Shown: positions 33,949 through 41,959 of the stretch, piece after piece
Layout of the letters: each line of letters starts with the position of its first letter
Position numbering within the stretch: position 1 is the first letter of the stretch
Assembly: GCA_018819515.1 (NCBI GenBank)
Contig: JAHJPX010000008.1
Location: 62,001 to 126,000, forward strand
DNA length: 64,000 nt
From: Gammaproteobacteria bacterium
Lineage (GTDB): Bacteria; Pseudomonadota; Gammaproteobacteria; Burkholderiales; Rhodocyclaceae
Direction: 5' to 3'
Position numbers and translations under genes: made by a program
Notes under the pieces: model-generated
Told to the model about the DNA's origin: nothing
Seen by the model: the letters and a program-made list of their open reading frames with translations, nothing else
Database searches by the model: none

Positions 33949-34007
33949 GACTCACGGCTGTCGTCGACTCACGACGTCGCCGATTCACGACGTGCAAGAT
34001 TCACGAC
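33949..34007 (+). repeat. Array of four GAYTCACGRC repeats (iteron-like)
   Basis: GACTCACGGC, GACTCACGAC, GATTCACGAC and GATTCACGAC start at 33949, 33966, 33982 and 33998, a spacing of 17, 16 and 16 bp. The array lies about 190 bp upstream of the glycosidase-like lipoprotein gene. Regular direct repeats of this kind usually bind a regulator; which one is unknown. The rest of the 464-bp gap holds only the terminator. Confidence 0.65.
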
Positions 34008-34198
34008 AACTGACGAGCTATTTCCCGAGTCAGACAATTGCGACGAATGGCAATTTCACTGCGCGAAAAAATATCGGACTACCTGCGAAGTCGCGTCGTG
34101 ATGGAGAAGCTAACAATTGAAATGTACTCGAGCGGCGTTGGCGAACGACCAGAAGCAATTGGATGTCGCTTTGGACAACGCAGCAGAAAGGACGAGAA

Positions 34199-35629
34199 AT
34201 GAAAACCGAACGTCGCATGATCAAAGGCATCGTGGCCTTGTTTGCAGTTCTTTCGCTGATTTCCTGCGGGGGCAGCGGCGGTGGCAGCGATGGTCTCGAC
34301 AGTAGCAGCACGAGTATCGGTGGCGATGCCAGCAGCAGCGATGCCAGCAGCAGCGATGCCAGCACCAGTACCGCGACTACCCTAAACACCAGGTCTTCAA
34401 GGCGCTCCAGCTCCAGCAGTACTGGTACCACGAGTAGCAGTAGCGGCGACAGCAGTAGCACGACCACCAGCAGCAGTGGCACGACCACCAGCAGCGGTGG
34501 TACAACCACCAGCAGCGGTGACACTACAAGCGGCAGTGGTACAACCAGCAGCAGCAGTGGCAGCAGCGGGAGCACAGGCTCCATGCGTGTTGGCGTCAAC
34601 GACACCTGGTGGCCCTCCGACAACATCTTCTCCGCTATTGCCGGTAACGAGACCAACTGGAGTACGGAGGTGATCGACCACATCAATTCCGTCCCCTACA
34701 GTGTCTTCCGCTTCATGAACTGGAATGGCAACGGGGCACAGGTCTCGGACGGCGGCCCGGACGGAACTTGGGCAAACCGCGTGCCGGAAGGCCAGACCCG
34801 CAGGGTGGGCAATGGCCTCATCATTTCCTATGAGGCGGAAATCGATCTCTGCAACCGGGCGAACGTGGATTGCTGGATCAGCGTTCCCGCCAAGACCGAC
34901 CAGGACACGGCCTTCGCAAGAGGCCTCGCCCAGCTCGTCCATGATCGTCTCAATTCCAACCTCAAGGTCTATATCGAGTGGTCGAACGAGAGCTGGAATT
35001 ACGGCGGCAACTATGCCGGGGATTACGCCTCGACGCGCGGCCAGGCCCTCTGGGGGAGCAGGTACGACTATTACGAATCCGGGTTCCGATATCATGCATG
35101 CGCGGCGTCCAAACTCTGGGCCGGGTTTGAAAGTGTCTTCGGAGCCGACAGTCCGCGAGTCGTAAAGGTAATGTCCGGTCAGGCGGCCAACTCCTGGGTA
35201 ACCCAGGTGCAATACAGCGCACTTGCCGACTCCGCGTGCAACCCGACGGGGACGATGCCCGATGCCTATGCGGTTGCACCGTACATATACGGGAACTCGA
35301 TTGCAGAGTTGCGGAGCAGTATCAATCAAGCGGAAGGGTGGCTTCGGGATCAGAAGAGTATCGTCGATGCGCATGGCGACGCGCTCATTGGCTACGAGGG
35401 CGGACAGCATGTGCTCAATAATGCCGATGCCGTCAACAGCAGCAGCGAGATGTACGACATCTACCAGGAATATCTGACGATGCTCTCGAGGTACATGCCG
35501 CTCATGGTTCTTTACAACCTGAACCAGGGTCCGTGGAACAGCGGCGGCGCCTGGGGCATCGTCAACGTCGACCTCTCGGAACAGTCATACAAGCGTCAGG
35601 CCATTCACGACTGGATCGCCGCGCACTAG
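34199..35629 (+). CDS. Lipoprotein with Ser/Thr-rich linker and glycoside-hydrolase-like domain
   Basis: A 476-residue exported protein. The lipobox LISC is followed by GGSGGGSDG and a long low-complexity Ser/Thr linker (about residues 22-135). The C-terminal domain (about 140-476) looks like a clan GH-A TIM barrel: VYIEWSNESWNYGGNYA resembles the acid/base strand with its NE pair, and ALIGYEGGQHVLN could carry the nucleophile Glu. Substrate unknown. AGGA precedes the ATG at 34199. It lies between the duplicated ends of the 779-residue gene, as if it replaced the second copy. Confidence 0.65.
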   Translation: MKTERRMIKGIVALFAVLSLISCGGSGGGSDGLDSSSTSIGGDASSSDASSSDASTSTATTLNTRSSRRSSSSSTGTTSSSSGDSSSTTTSSSGTTTSSGGTTTSSGDTTSGSGTTSSSSGSSGSTGSMRVGVNDTWWPSDNIFSAIAGNETNWSTEVIDHINSVPYSVFRFMNWNGNGAQVSDGGPDGTWANRVPEGQTRRVGNGLIISYEAEIDLCNRANVDCWISVPAKTDQDTAFARGLAQLVHDRLNSNLKVYIEWSNESWNYGGNYAGDYASTRGQALWGSRYDYYESGFRYHACAASKLWAGFESVFGADSPRVVKVMSGQAANSWVTQVQYSALADSACNPTGTMPDAYAVAPYIYGNSIAELRSSINQAEGWLRDQKSIVDAHGDALIGYEGGQHVLNNADAVNSSSEMYDIYQEYLTMLSRYMPLMVLYNLNQGPWNSGGAWGIVNVDLSEQSYKRQAIHDWIAAH

Positions 35630-35638
35630 GCAAACAGG

Positions 35639-35725
35639 ATGCCTCAAGACGACCCGCACGCGGCGACGGGTCTGCAACCGACCTTCGCCGATGCGCCCAA
35701 GATCGTGCATGGCGTAGTCCAGTAG
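35639..35725 (+). pseudogene. C-terminal remnant of a second copy of the 779-residue protein
   Basis: Bases 35648-35725 align without gaps to 33657-33734, the last 25 codons and stop of the large exported protein. The remnant reads DDPHAATGLQPTFADA then PKIVHGVVQ, against DDPRAAMGAEPTVTNA then PKVIHGVVQ. The similarity continues through the stop into the duplicated terminator. An ATG at 35639 is in frame, but a 28-residue product is unlikely to be functional. Confidence 0.8.
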
Positions 35726-35752
35726 TCCAATCGTCGAAGTTCGTCGGCAAGG

Positions 35753-35781
35753 GGAAAAGCGCGGCACCGCCGCGCTTTTCC
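35753..35781 (+). terminator. Duplicated rho-independent terminator
   Basis: Stem-loop identical to 33762-33790, with nearly identical flanks on both sides (GTCGAAGTTCGTCGGCAAG before, CCTCCGCACGC after). It now probably terminates the glycosidase-like lipoprotein gene. Confidence 0.92.
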
Positions 35782-35817
35782 TTTTCTCCCTCCGCACGCG
35801 TTGCTTGGTCGGTCGAT

Positions 35818-36306
35818 TCAGTGTCCGTATCGCCGATCGATCAGGTGATCGAGTGAGAACGCGCCGGGACCCTTGGCAATCAGGTAAAGCATGACCGTCG
35901 CCCAGACGCCGTGGGTGGGATAGGCATCCGGATAGACGAAGATCTGGATGACCAGCGTCATCGCCAGCAACGCCAACGCCGAGAAGCGCGTCGCCAGGCC
36001 GAAGAGGAGCAGGATCGGGAACAGGTGTTCGGCGAAGGCGGCCATGGGCGCGGCGAATTCCGGCGGAATCAACGGCAACCGGAATTCGTCGCGGAACAGG
36101 TCGACGGCGGAGCTTGCGAGCTGCGGCACGCCGAGCTGGAAGTCGCCGTTGACGATGTCGATGGCGAGTCCCTCGACCTTGGTCTGGCCGGACTTCCAGA
36201 ACACGGCGGCGATGGAGAAGCGGCCGATGAAGGCGATCAGCGAATGCGGAATGCGGTCGAGGATTCCTATCGACTGGTGCAAAAAGCGTTCAGGCAGCGA
36301 TGGCAT
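35818..36306 (-). CDS. DoxX family membrane protein of the first bufferin operon
   Basis: A 162-residue inner-membrane protein with four hydrophobic helices. LIAFIGRFSIAAVFWKSGQTKV is the first helix and DoxX signature, and HLFPILLLFGLATRFSALALL follows. DoxX-like genes are regular partners in DUF692/DUF2063/DUF2282 operons. It starts 17 bases inside the end of the fused bufBC gene, so it is translationally coupled. Probable roles are redox or quinone-linked functions in copper handling; this is inference. Confidence 0.88.
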   Translation of the reverse strand: MPSLPERFLHQSIGILDRIPHSLIAFIGRFSIAAVFWKSGQTKVEGLAIDIVNGDFQLGVPQLASSAVDLFRDEFRLPLIPPEFAAPMAAFAEHLFPILLLFGLATRFSALALLAMTLVIQIFVYPDAYPTHGVWATVMLYLIAKGPGAFSLDHLIDRRYGH

Positions 36307-38011
36307 GGCGAACTCCCTGGCGATGGATGGCGGTGATGGTGCCGTTACGGATCAGGAAGCCGAAGGTGTCGGCCAGATCGAGTTCTGGATCGTCGGCTAG
36401 CGCGGACTCGGCGGCCGCGCCGAGCGGCTCGCCTCGCAGCAGGCAGTCGACAAGCACGGCGACGCCGGGGCGGATGCGCACGACTTGCACTTCTTGGTCC
36501 CGGCGTATCACCACGGCTGACTCTTGCCGGCCGACGTCGATGGCGGCGAGGTCGTCGGCCCGCGCATCGCCTTGATGCGCGGCCCAGAGCGAGACAACGG
36601 CGTACCGTGAGCGCAGGACGCCGAGCGAAGGGTGCAGATCGAAACGCGCGACGGGCAGCGCCGCTTCGTCGGCCAGCAGGCCGCCGATGTCTTCCGGCGA
36701 CAGCGTGTCGGCGTCGGCGGCATGGTAAGCCCGCACATACAACCATTCCAGACGCGCGATGTCGGCCAGATAGGGCAATGTGGCGGCGGGCGTAAAGCCG
36801 GCGATGAAGTCGGCGAAACCGTTGCCGTAGTCGGCCATGACCGGCGAAGTCGGCGGATGGAGGCGGGTGAAGCTGCGGGCCATGGCGCGGAAGAACTCCT
36901 CGCCCACCAGTTCGCGCACCACGGGATAGGTTTCCGCGAGCGCGTCGATCAGCGACACCACAACGTTGTTGCGATAGACAGCGAATCGCCGGCCGGGGTC
37001 GGAGCCATTCCAGGCGACCAGGCCCGCTGGCAGAGCATTTTTCCCGTACAACAATGCGTCGGAAAAGGCACTTTGAGCATCCTGGGCGGATGCCGGCCGC
37101 GCCGCGGACTGCCTGATGGCACGCCTGGCAGTTTGTTCCGTTGTTTGGGCGAGGATGATCCGCTCGGCCGTCTCCGCTTCGGCAAGCAACACATCGAAAG
37201 CCGGAATGTCGTTATCGCGCTCGATCAGCGTCGCCATAGGCCCCGTCCACGCCAGCGCGTAGCGGTACAACTCCCACACCTCCTGCGCAACCGGCGCGCC
37301 GTGGCTGTCGATCAGCAGCGGATCGCCGGCGGCATCGACGTCCTGCGCGAACCCTGCGAGGTGGATCTCGCCGACCCGGTCGAGCGGCAGCGCACGGATG
37401 GCGGCGTAGGGATCGCGACCATGATTGGTGCAGGACACGTGCACATTGTTCACGTCGAGCAGCAAACCGCAGTCGGTACGGCGCAGCACCTCACCGATGA
37501 AGTCGGTCTCGCTCATGGTCGAGCTGTCGAACTCGACGTAGGTGGCCGGGTTCTCCAGCAGCATCTGGCGCTTGAGCCGCGACTGCACGCGATCGATGTG
37601 TGCACAGACACGATCGAGCGTCGCGCGGTGATACGGCACCGGCAGCAGGTCGTTGAGGAAGACGCCGCCGTGGCTTGACCAGGCAAGGTGCTCGGAAAAC
37701 GACTCCGGCTGGTAGCGATCCAGCAACTCCGCGAGGCGATCCAGATGCGCCTCGTCGAGCGGCGCTTCACCGCCGATGGACAAGCCGACGCCGTGGATCG
37801 AGAGTGGATAGCGTTCGCGGATGCGGGTCAGGAAATGATGAAATGGGCCGCCCGCCACCATGTAGTTCTCGGCATGGACTTCGAAAAAGCCGACGTCCGG
37901 CCAGATGTCGACGATGTCGCGAACGTGTTCGGGCTTGAGCCCGACGCCGCCGCGCGCGGGCAAGGCCCGGGCGGCAGCGCCGACCCGCAAGGTGTTGATG
38001 GAAGCAGTCAT
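36290..38011 (-). CDS. Fused BufB-BufC: DUF692 MNIO oxidase plus DUF2063 partner
   Basis: A 573-residue fusion. Residues about 15-290 are a DUF692 multinuclear non-heme iron oxidase (TIM barrel) with metal-ligand segments HAENYMVAGG, HGVGLSIGGE, LLENPATYVEF, LLLDVNNVHVSCTNHG, EIHLAGF and DSHGAP. Residues about 315-573 are a DUF2063 (BufC-like) partner domain that recognises the precursor. In the neighbouring operon these are two genes. The enzyme should modify Cys residues of the BufA1 precursor next to it. Residues around 496-503 (ESAVVIRR) come from an R1 repeat within the partner domain. Confidence 0.88.
   Translation of the reverse strand: MTASINTLRVGAAARALPARGGVGLKPEHVRDIVDIWPDVGFFEVHAENYMVAGGPFHHFLTRIRERYPLSIHGVGLSIGGEAPLDEAHLDRLAELLDRYQPESFSEHLAWSSHGGVFLNDLLPVPYHRATLDRVCAHIDRVQSRLKRQMLLENPATYVEFDSSTMSETDFIGEVLRRTDCGLLLDVNNVHVSCTNHGRDPYAAIRALPLDRVGEIHLAGFAQDVDAAGDPLLIDSHGAPVAQEVWELYRYALAWTGPMATLIERDNDIPAFDVLLAEAETAERIILAQTTEQTARRAIRQSAARPASAQDAQSAFSDALLYGKNALPAGLVAWNGSDPGRRFAVYRNNVVVSLIDALAETYPVVRELVGEEFFRAMARSFTRLHPPTSPVMADYGNGFADFIAGFTPAATLPYLADIARLEWLYVRAYHAADADTLSPEDIGGLLADEAALPVARFDLHPSLGVLRSRYAVVSLWAAHQGDARADDLAAIDVGRQESAVVIRRDQEVQVVRIRPGVAVLVDCLLRGEPLGAAAESALADDPELDLADTFGFLIRNGTITAIHRQGVRHAIAA
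36502..36525 (-). repeat. R1 repeat inside the fused bufBC gene
   Basis: Two mismatches to the consensus. It is read in the KSAVAxR frame as ESAVVIRR in the DUF2063 domain. Confidence 0.75.
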
Positions 38012-38034
38012 GGTCGGCGCTCCGCGGAAGGCGA

Positions 38035-38340
38035 TCAGGCCTTCTTTTCCTTGAAGGCGGCCAGTTGCCCGTAGCCGGTCGGCGAAGTCGGCGAGGCGGT
38101 CTTCTCGCACGTGCCCTTGGGTACCAGCGACCAGGCATTGCCCTGATGGTCGACGCGCGAGGTGCCGGCACAGGTGGTGCCCGCGCCCGCCTTGCAGTCG
38201 TTCTTGCCTTTGAGGGCGACGCCGTAGCACTTTTCTTTCTCGACCGCCATGCCGTCGGCAGCGAACGCGGACGCCGGCGCCAATGTCAGTGCGGCGCCAA
38301 GGGCCATTGCGAGGGAAGCGGCGCTGATGCTCTTGTTCAT
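38035..38340 (-). CDS. Bufferin precursor BufA1 (DUF2282)
   Basis: A 101-residue exported precursor. The signal peptide ends about residue 28 (ASAFA-AD). The mature part has the DUF2282 pattern EKCYGVALKGKNDCKAG with cysteines at 38, 49, 57 and 78, ending PKGTCEK. In characterised bufferins such cysteines are converted to thiooxazoles by the DUF692 enzyme and bind copper in the periplasm. AAGGAG lies close upstream of the ATG. It is the first gene of the minus-strand operon. Confidence 0.9.
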   Translation of the reverse strand: MNKSISAASLAMALGAALTLAPASAFAADGMAVEKEKCYGVALKGKNDCKAGAGTTCAGTSRVDHQGNAWSLVPKGTCEKTASPTSPTGYGQLAAFKEKKA

Positions 38341-38411
38341 GGTGAATCTCCTTGTCTATGTCGGTGGTATCGATCTGGTCGCGAGGCGATGCATGTCCGC
38401 CTGCTGCGTGT

Positions 38412-38440
38412 TTAGTCGCCGACGCCCGGAATTCCTTACA
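38412..38440 (-). promoter_or_regulatory. Putative ECF promoter of the bufA1 operon
   Basis: On the minus strand TGTAAG (38440-38435), a 16-bp spacer and CGACTAA (38418-38412), about 70 bp before the bufA1 start. Box sequences and spacing are identical to the bufA2 promoter. Confidence 0.72.
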
Positions 38441-38483
38441 GGGAGCGACAAATCGCGCCCCATTGAGGAAATTTCAGCGGCCG

Positions 38484-38512
38484 TGTAAGAAGTCGCGGGG
38501 GCATGCGACTAA
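38484..38512 (+). promoter_or_regulatory. Putative ECF promoter of the bufA2 operon
   Basis: TGTAAG (38484-38489), a 16-bp spacer and CGACTAA (38506-38512), about 88 bp before the bufA2 start. It lies back to back with the bufA1 promoter in the 259-bp shared gap, so both operons probably respond to the same sigma factor. Confidence 0.72.
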
Positions 38513-38599
38513 GGGATGTCCGATTCATGAACGGCACCTGCCGGCACGGAGTGACGGGGATGGAAGGACACCTTATCCACTACCCGAAGGAGAGATCAA

Positions 38600-38857
38600 A
38601 TGACCAACAAGAGATCCGGTGTTGCACTGGCTACCGCCGCCGCGGCAATCTTTGCGATGGGCGCCATTACGGCGGCCCCCACGTATGCGGCCGAAGGCGG
38701 CGTGCATTGCGTCGGCGCCAACGGCTGCAAGGGCCAGTCCGAGTGCAAGAGCGCCAAGAACGACTGCAAGGGCCACAACGCCTGCAAGGGCCAGGGCTGG
38801 GTGACCAAGGCCAGCGCCAAGGAGTGCATGGACGCTGGCGGCACGGTCGCCAAGTAA
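38600..38857 (+). CDS. Bufferin precursor BufA2
   Basis: An 85-residue exported precursor. The signal peptide ends about residue 30 (APTYA-AE). The mature peptide has cysteines at 37, 43, 49, 56, 62 and 76 in the pattern HCVGANGCKGQSECK, NDCKGHNACKGQGW and ECMDAGG, the hallmark of the second bufferin class. It would be modified by the downstream DUF692/DUF2063 pair and bind copper. AAGGAG lies eight bases before the ATG. Confidence 0.88.
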   Translation: MTNKRSGVALATAAAAIFAMGAITAAPTYAAEGGVHCVGANGCKGQSECKSAKNDCKGHNACKGQGWVTKASAKECMDAGGTVAK

Positions 38858-38903
38858 CGCAGGCTTCCACTCCAGAAAACGCGTCGACCGGGGGACATAT
38901 GAC

Positions 38904-39788
38904 ATGAGCGGAATGAATGGCTTCCCCGCGCCGACGCGCCCCGAAAATGGCACGCTGGCCGGTTTCGGCCTGGGCTTGCGTACGCCGCACTACCAGGACT
39001 TCATCAAGGCGCCGCAGCGCGTCGACTGGCTGGAGATCATCTCCGAAAATTATCTGGTCGATGGCGGCAAGCCGCTGTACTACCTCGACCGCATCCGCCG
39101 CGACTACCCGATGGTGATGCATGGTGTGTCGCTGTCGATCGGCTGTGCCGATCCGCTCGACCTCGCCTACCTCGGCCAGATCAGGACACTGGCAGAGCGC
39201 ATCGAGCCGGCCTGGATTTCCGACCATATCTGCTGGACCGGCACCGCGTCGCTCAACATGCACGATCTGCTGCCCATGCCCTACACCCGGCAGGCGCTGG
39301 ACCACATGGTCGCGCGCGTCGGGCAGGTGCAGGACTTCCTCGGCCGGCCGCTGGTGCTGGAAAACGCCTCGACCTACGTGACCTTCCGCAGCGACGAACT
39401 TACCGAGTGGGACTTCATCGGCGAACTGGTAAAGCGCAGCGGCTGCGAACTTCTGCTCGACGTGAATAACGTCTATGTCAGCAGCGTCAATCACGGCTTC
39501 GCGCCGCACGCCTTCATCGACGCGATCCCGGCCGCCACCGTGCGCCAGATCCACCTGGCCGGACACGAGGACAACGGCGACCACATCATCGATACCCACG
39601 ACCACCCGATCGTCGATCCGGTCTGGGATCTCTATGCCTACACGCTGCAACGGATCGGCTGGGTACCGACCATGATCGAGCGCGACGACCATATCCCGCC
39701 GCTGGCAGAGCTGGTCGCCGAACTCGACCAGGCCCGGCGAATCGCCGCCGAAGTGTGCACGCCAGCACGCGAGGTTGCCTGCGCATGA
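38904..39788 (+). CDS. BufB2: DUF692 multinuclear non-heme iron oxidase
   Basis: A 294-residue stand-alone MNIO enzyme. Metal-ligand segments are SENYLVDGGKP, HGVSLSIGCADP, WISDHICW, LENASTYVTF, LLLDVNNVYVSSVNHG, QIHLAGHEDNG and DTHDHPI. It installs thiooxazole-type modifications on Cys of the BufA2 precursor, by analogy with characterised bufferin and methanobactin systems. It overlaps bufC2 by four bases. Confidence 0.9.
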   Translation: MSGMNGFPAPTRPENGTLAGFGLGLRTPHYQDFIKAPQRVDWLEIISENYLVDGGKPLYYLDRIRRDYPMVMHGVSLSIGCADPLDLAYLGQIRTLAERIEPAWISDHICWTGTASLNMHDLLPMPYTRQALDHMVARVGQVQDFLGRPLVLENASTYVTFRSDELTEWDFIGELVKRSGCELLLDVNNVYVSSVNHGFAPHAFIDAIPAATVRQIHLAGHEDNGDHIIDTHDHPIVDPVWDLYAYTLQRIGWVPTMIERDDHIPPLAELVAELDQARRIAAEVCTPAREVACA

Positions 39789-40531
39789 ACGAACTCGCCG
39801 CGATCCAGCAGCGTTTTCAGCGCCACCTGATGAGCAGCGCGGACGAGGTCTGCGACGACATCCGCGGTCGCATGGAAATCTACGTCAACGCCTACTGGGG
39901 TCGCCTGCGCGAAGCACTGGCCGACAACTACCCGGTGCTCTGCCGCGCGCTGGGCGACGACGCGTTTCGCGAACTGGCAGCGGCCTATCTGCGCGCGCAC
40001 CCGTCGAACCACCGCTCGATCCGCTGGTTCGGCAACAATCTCGTCGACTTCATCACACGCAATCCGGATGTGGTTCCGCACCCGGCACTGCTCGATCTGG
40101 CGCGCATGGACTGGGCGATGCGCGGTGCGTTCGACGCCGCCGACGCCGCGCCGCTGCGCTTCGGCGATCTGGCCGCCGTCGCGCCGGAACAGTGGGCGGA
40201 CCTGCGTTTCAGGCCTGTACCGTCCTTCCGCCTCTTGCAACTCGACTGGGGCATCGAAGGCCTGTGGCACACACTCAACGAGAACGAGGACGCGCAGACC
40301 GACGAGCCGCAGACCCACGCCCACACCATGATCGTCTGGCGATACGGTCTGGAGTGCCGCTGGCGCACCGTATCCGACACCGAAGCGTCGGCCTTGCGAA
40401 CGATGGTCGACGGGGGCTGCTTCGCCGATATCTGCGCCGCTTTGCTCGACGCCGGTGATCAGGACGCCGCGACAAGCGCCGCCAACCTGCTCCGCGCCTG
40501 GGTCGACAAGGGCCTGCTGGCGCGGGAATGA
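39785..40531 (+). CDS. BufC2: DUF2063 partner protein
   Basis: A 248-residue protein of the DUF2063 (BufC-like) family. The N-terminal DUF2063 segment is RMEIYVNAYWGRLREALADN followed by YPVLCRALGDDAFRELA, and the C-terminal half supplies the substrate-recognition domain. It forms the complex with the DUF692 enzyme that binds the precursor leader. The ATG at 39785 overlaps the bufB2 stop. Confidence 0.88.
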   Translation: MNELAAIQQRFQRHLMSSADEVCDDIRGRMEIYVNAYWGRLREALADNYPVLCRALGDDAFRELAAAYLRAHPSNHRSIRWFGNNLVDFITRNPDVVPHPALLDLARMDWAMRGAFDAADAAPLRFGDLAAVAPEQWADLRFRPVPSFRLLQLDWGIEGLWHTLNENEDAQTDEPQTHAHTMIVWRYGLECRWRTVSDTEASALRTMVDGGCFADICAALLDAGDQDAATSAANLLRAWVDKGLLARE

Positions 40532-40601
40532 TGAACAATCTGGGCGCGTCAGTGGTACAAATTCCCCGACGACCCGCTTTCCGGAAGGACACAAAGCAAA
40601 A

Positions 40602-40623
40602 CGGCCCTCGAAGTCGAGAGCCG
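40602..40623 (-). terminator. Rho-independent terminator of the tRNA gene
   Basis: On the minus strand CGGCTCTCG and CGAGGGCCG pair (one G-T wobble) around ACTT, followed by TTTTGCTTTG. It lies ten bases past the tRNA 3' end. Confidence 0.8.
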
Positions 40624-40632
40624 CTTGAATTC

Positions 40633-40709
40633 TGGTGGTGATGGGGGGACTTGAACCCTCGACCTACGGATTATGAATCCGTCGCTCTAACCAGCTGAGC
40701 TACATCACC
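40633..40709 (-). tRNA. tRNA-Met (CAU)
   Basis: A 77-nt cloverleaf with CCA encoded. Acceptor arms are GGTGATG and CATCACC, the D arm contains AGCTCAGCTGGTTAGAGC, the anticodon stem is CGGAT/ATCCG with loop TTCATAA (anticodon CAT), and the T loop GTTCAAG is standard. The GG start with full acceptor pairing excludes initiator tRNA. A CAU anticodon can also be tRNA-Ile2, but the sequence looks closer to elongator Met. Confidence 0.93.
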
Positions 40710-40779
40710 GAAAGGGGCGGGATTATCGTCTGCCGACGCCGCTATTGTCAAGGAAGGTCCGCTCCGGGACAATGCCGGG

Positions 40780-41934
40780 ATGGATTTCGATGTCGTCATT
40801 GTCGGCGGAGGTCTGGCCGGCCTTTCCCTCGCGGTTGCACTGAAACGAAGCCGTCTCTCGATCGGTTTGGTCGAGGCGCGCGCGCCTGTTCAGCCGGAAG
40901 GCTGGGATGCGCGCATCTATGCGGTCAGCCCGGCCAATGCGCGCTTTCTCGACGAGATCGGTGCCTGGGGCCACCTCGACGCCGCGCGCATGTCGCCGGT
41001 GCACACGATGGAAGTCTACGGCGACGCGGGCGGGCGGCTCGATTTTTCCGCATACGATGCGGGCGTTGGCGAACTGGCATGGATCGTCGAGTCGTCGCTC
41101 ATGCAGCGCGAGTTGTGGGAGACCGCGAAGCGCCAGGGCAACGTGACGCTGCTCTGTCCCGGCGTACCGCGACGGCTGACTTTTGCCGAAGACGCGGCAA
41201 CGCTGACGCTGGCCGACGGACGCGAGCTGACGAGCCGGCTGATTGTCGCGGCCGACGGCGCGGATTCGTGGACCCGCGAGGCGGCCGGCATCGAGGTTAC
41301 TTTCAAACCCTACGAGCAGCATGGCGTAGTCGCCAACTTCGCGACCGCGAGGCCGCACCGGGAGGTGGCCTGCCAGTGGTTCCGCCACGACGGCGTGCTG
41401 GCCTACCTGCCGCTGCCGGGCAACCTGATTTCCATCGTCTGGTCCACTCCCGCCGACCATGCCGCCGAACTGCTGGCGTTGTCGCCGGAGGCGTTCTGCG
41501 ATCGCGTGGCCGACGCCGGCGGTCGTCGCTTGGGCGCGCTGTCGCCGGTCACACCACCGGCCGGTTTCCCGTTGCGCTTGATGCGCGCACCGTGCGCCGT
41601 GGCGCCGCGTCTCGCCCTGATCGGCGACGCGGCCCACGCCATCCATCCGCTTTCCGGCCACGGCATCAACCTCGGTTTCCAGGATGCGCGCGCGCTGGCG
41701 GAAGTCCTGCTCGAACGGCCCGACCACGTCGATTGTGGCGACGTCGCGTGGCTGCGCCGCTACGAGCGGGCGCGCAGGGAAGAAGTGGTCGCATTGCAAT
41801 CGGTAACCGACGGCCTGCAGCGACTGTTCGCGCTGCCAGGCCAGCCGTTCTCGAGTTTGCGCAATCTTGGTTTGAACTTCACCCATCGTTTGCCTGTCGT
41901 AAAGGATCTGCTGGTTCGCTACGCAATGGGCTGA
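40780..41934 (+). CDS. UbiH/UbiF/Coq6-family FAD-dependent hydroxylase
   Basis: A 384-residue aromatic-ring monooxygenase of the ubiquinone pathway type. FAD motifs are VVIVGGGLAGLSLAVAL near the N-terminus, VAADGADSWTRE in the middle, and LIGDAAHAIHPLSGHGINLG near residue 285. It is probably one of the ring hydroxylases of ubiquinone synthesis, but which position (C1, C5 or C6) cannot be told. Residues about 128-135 (GVPRRLTF) match an R1 repeat read antisense. Confidence 0.88.
   Translation: MDFDVVIVGGGLAGLSLAVALKRSRLSIGLVEARAPVQPEGWDARIYAVSPANARFLDEIGAWGHLDAARMSPVHTMEVYGDAGGRLDFSAYDAGVGELAWIVESSLMQRELWETAKRQGNVTLLCPGVPRRLTFAEDAATLTLADGRELTSRLIVAADGADSWTREAAGIEVTFKPYEQHGVVANFATARPHREVACQWFRHDGVLAYLPLPGNLISIVWSTPADHAAELLALSPEAFCDRVADAGGRRLGALSPVTPPAGFPLRLMRAPCAVAPRLALIGDAAHAIHPLSGHGINLGFQDARALAEVLLERPDHVDCGDVAWLRRYERARREEVVALQSVTDGLQRLFALPGQPFSSLRNLGLNFTHRLPVVKDLLVRYAMG
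41161..41184 (-). repeat. R1 repeat inside the UbiH-family gene (antisense)
   Basis: One mismatch to the consensus. It encodes GVPRRLTF just before an AEDAATLTLADGR strand pair. Confidence 0.82.
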
Positions 41935-41959
41935 CGGCCGCCCCCTACCCGGAGACATC

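Noticed and set aside
34270..34580. AGC/ACC-rich low-complexity DNA
   Set aside because: Explained by the Ser/Thr linker of the lipoprotein; not a CRISPR array or microsatellite with constant unit.
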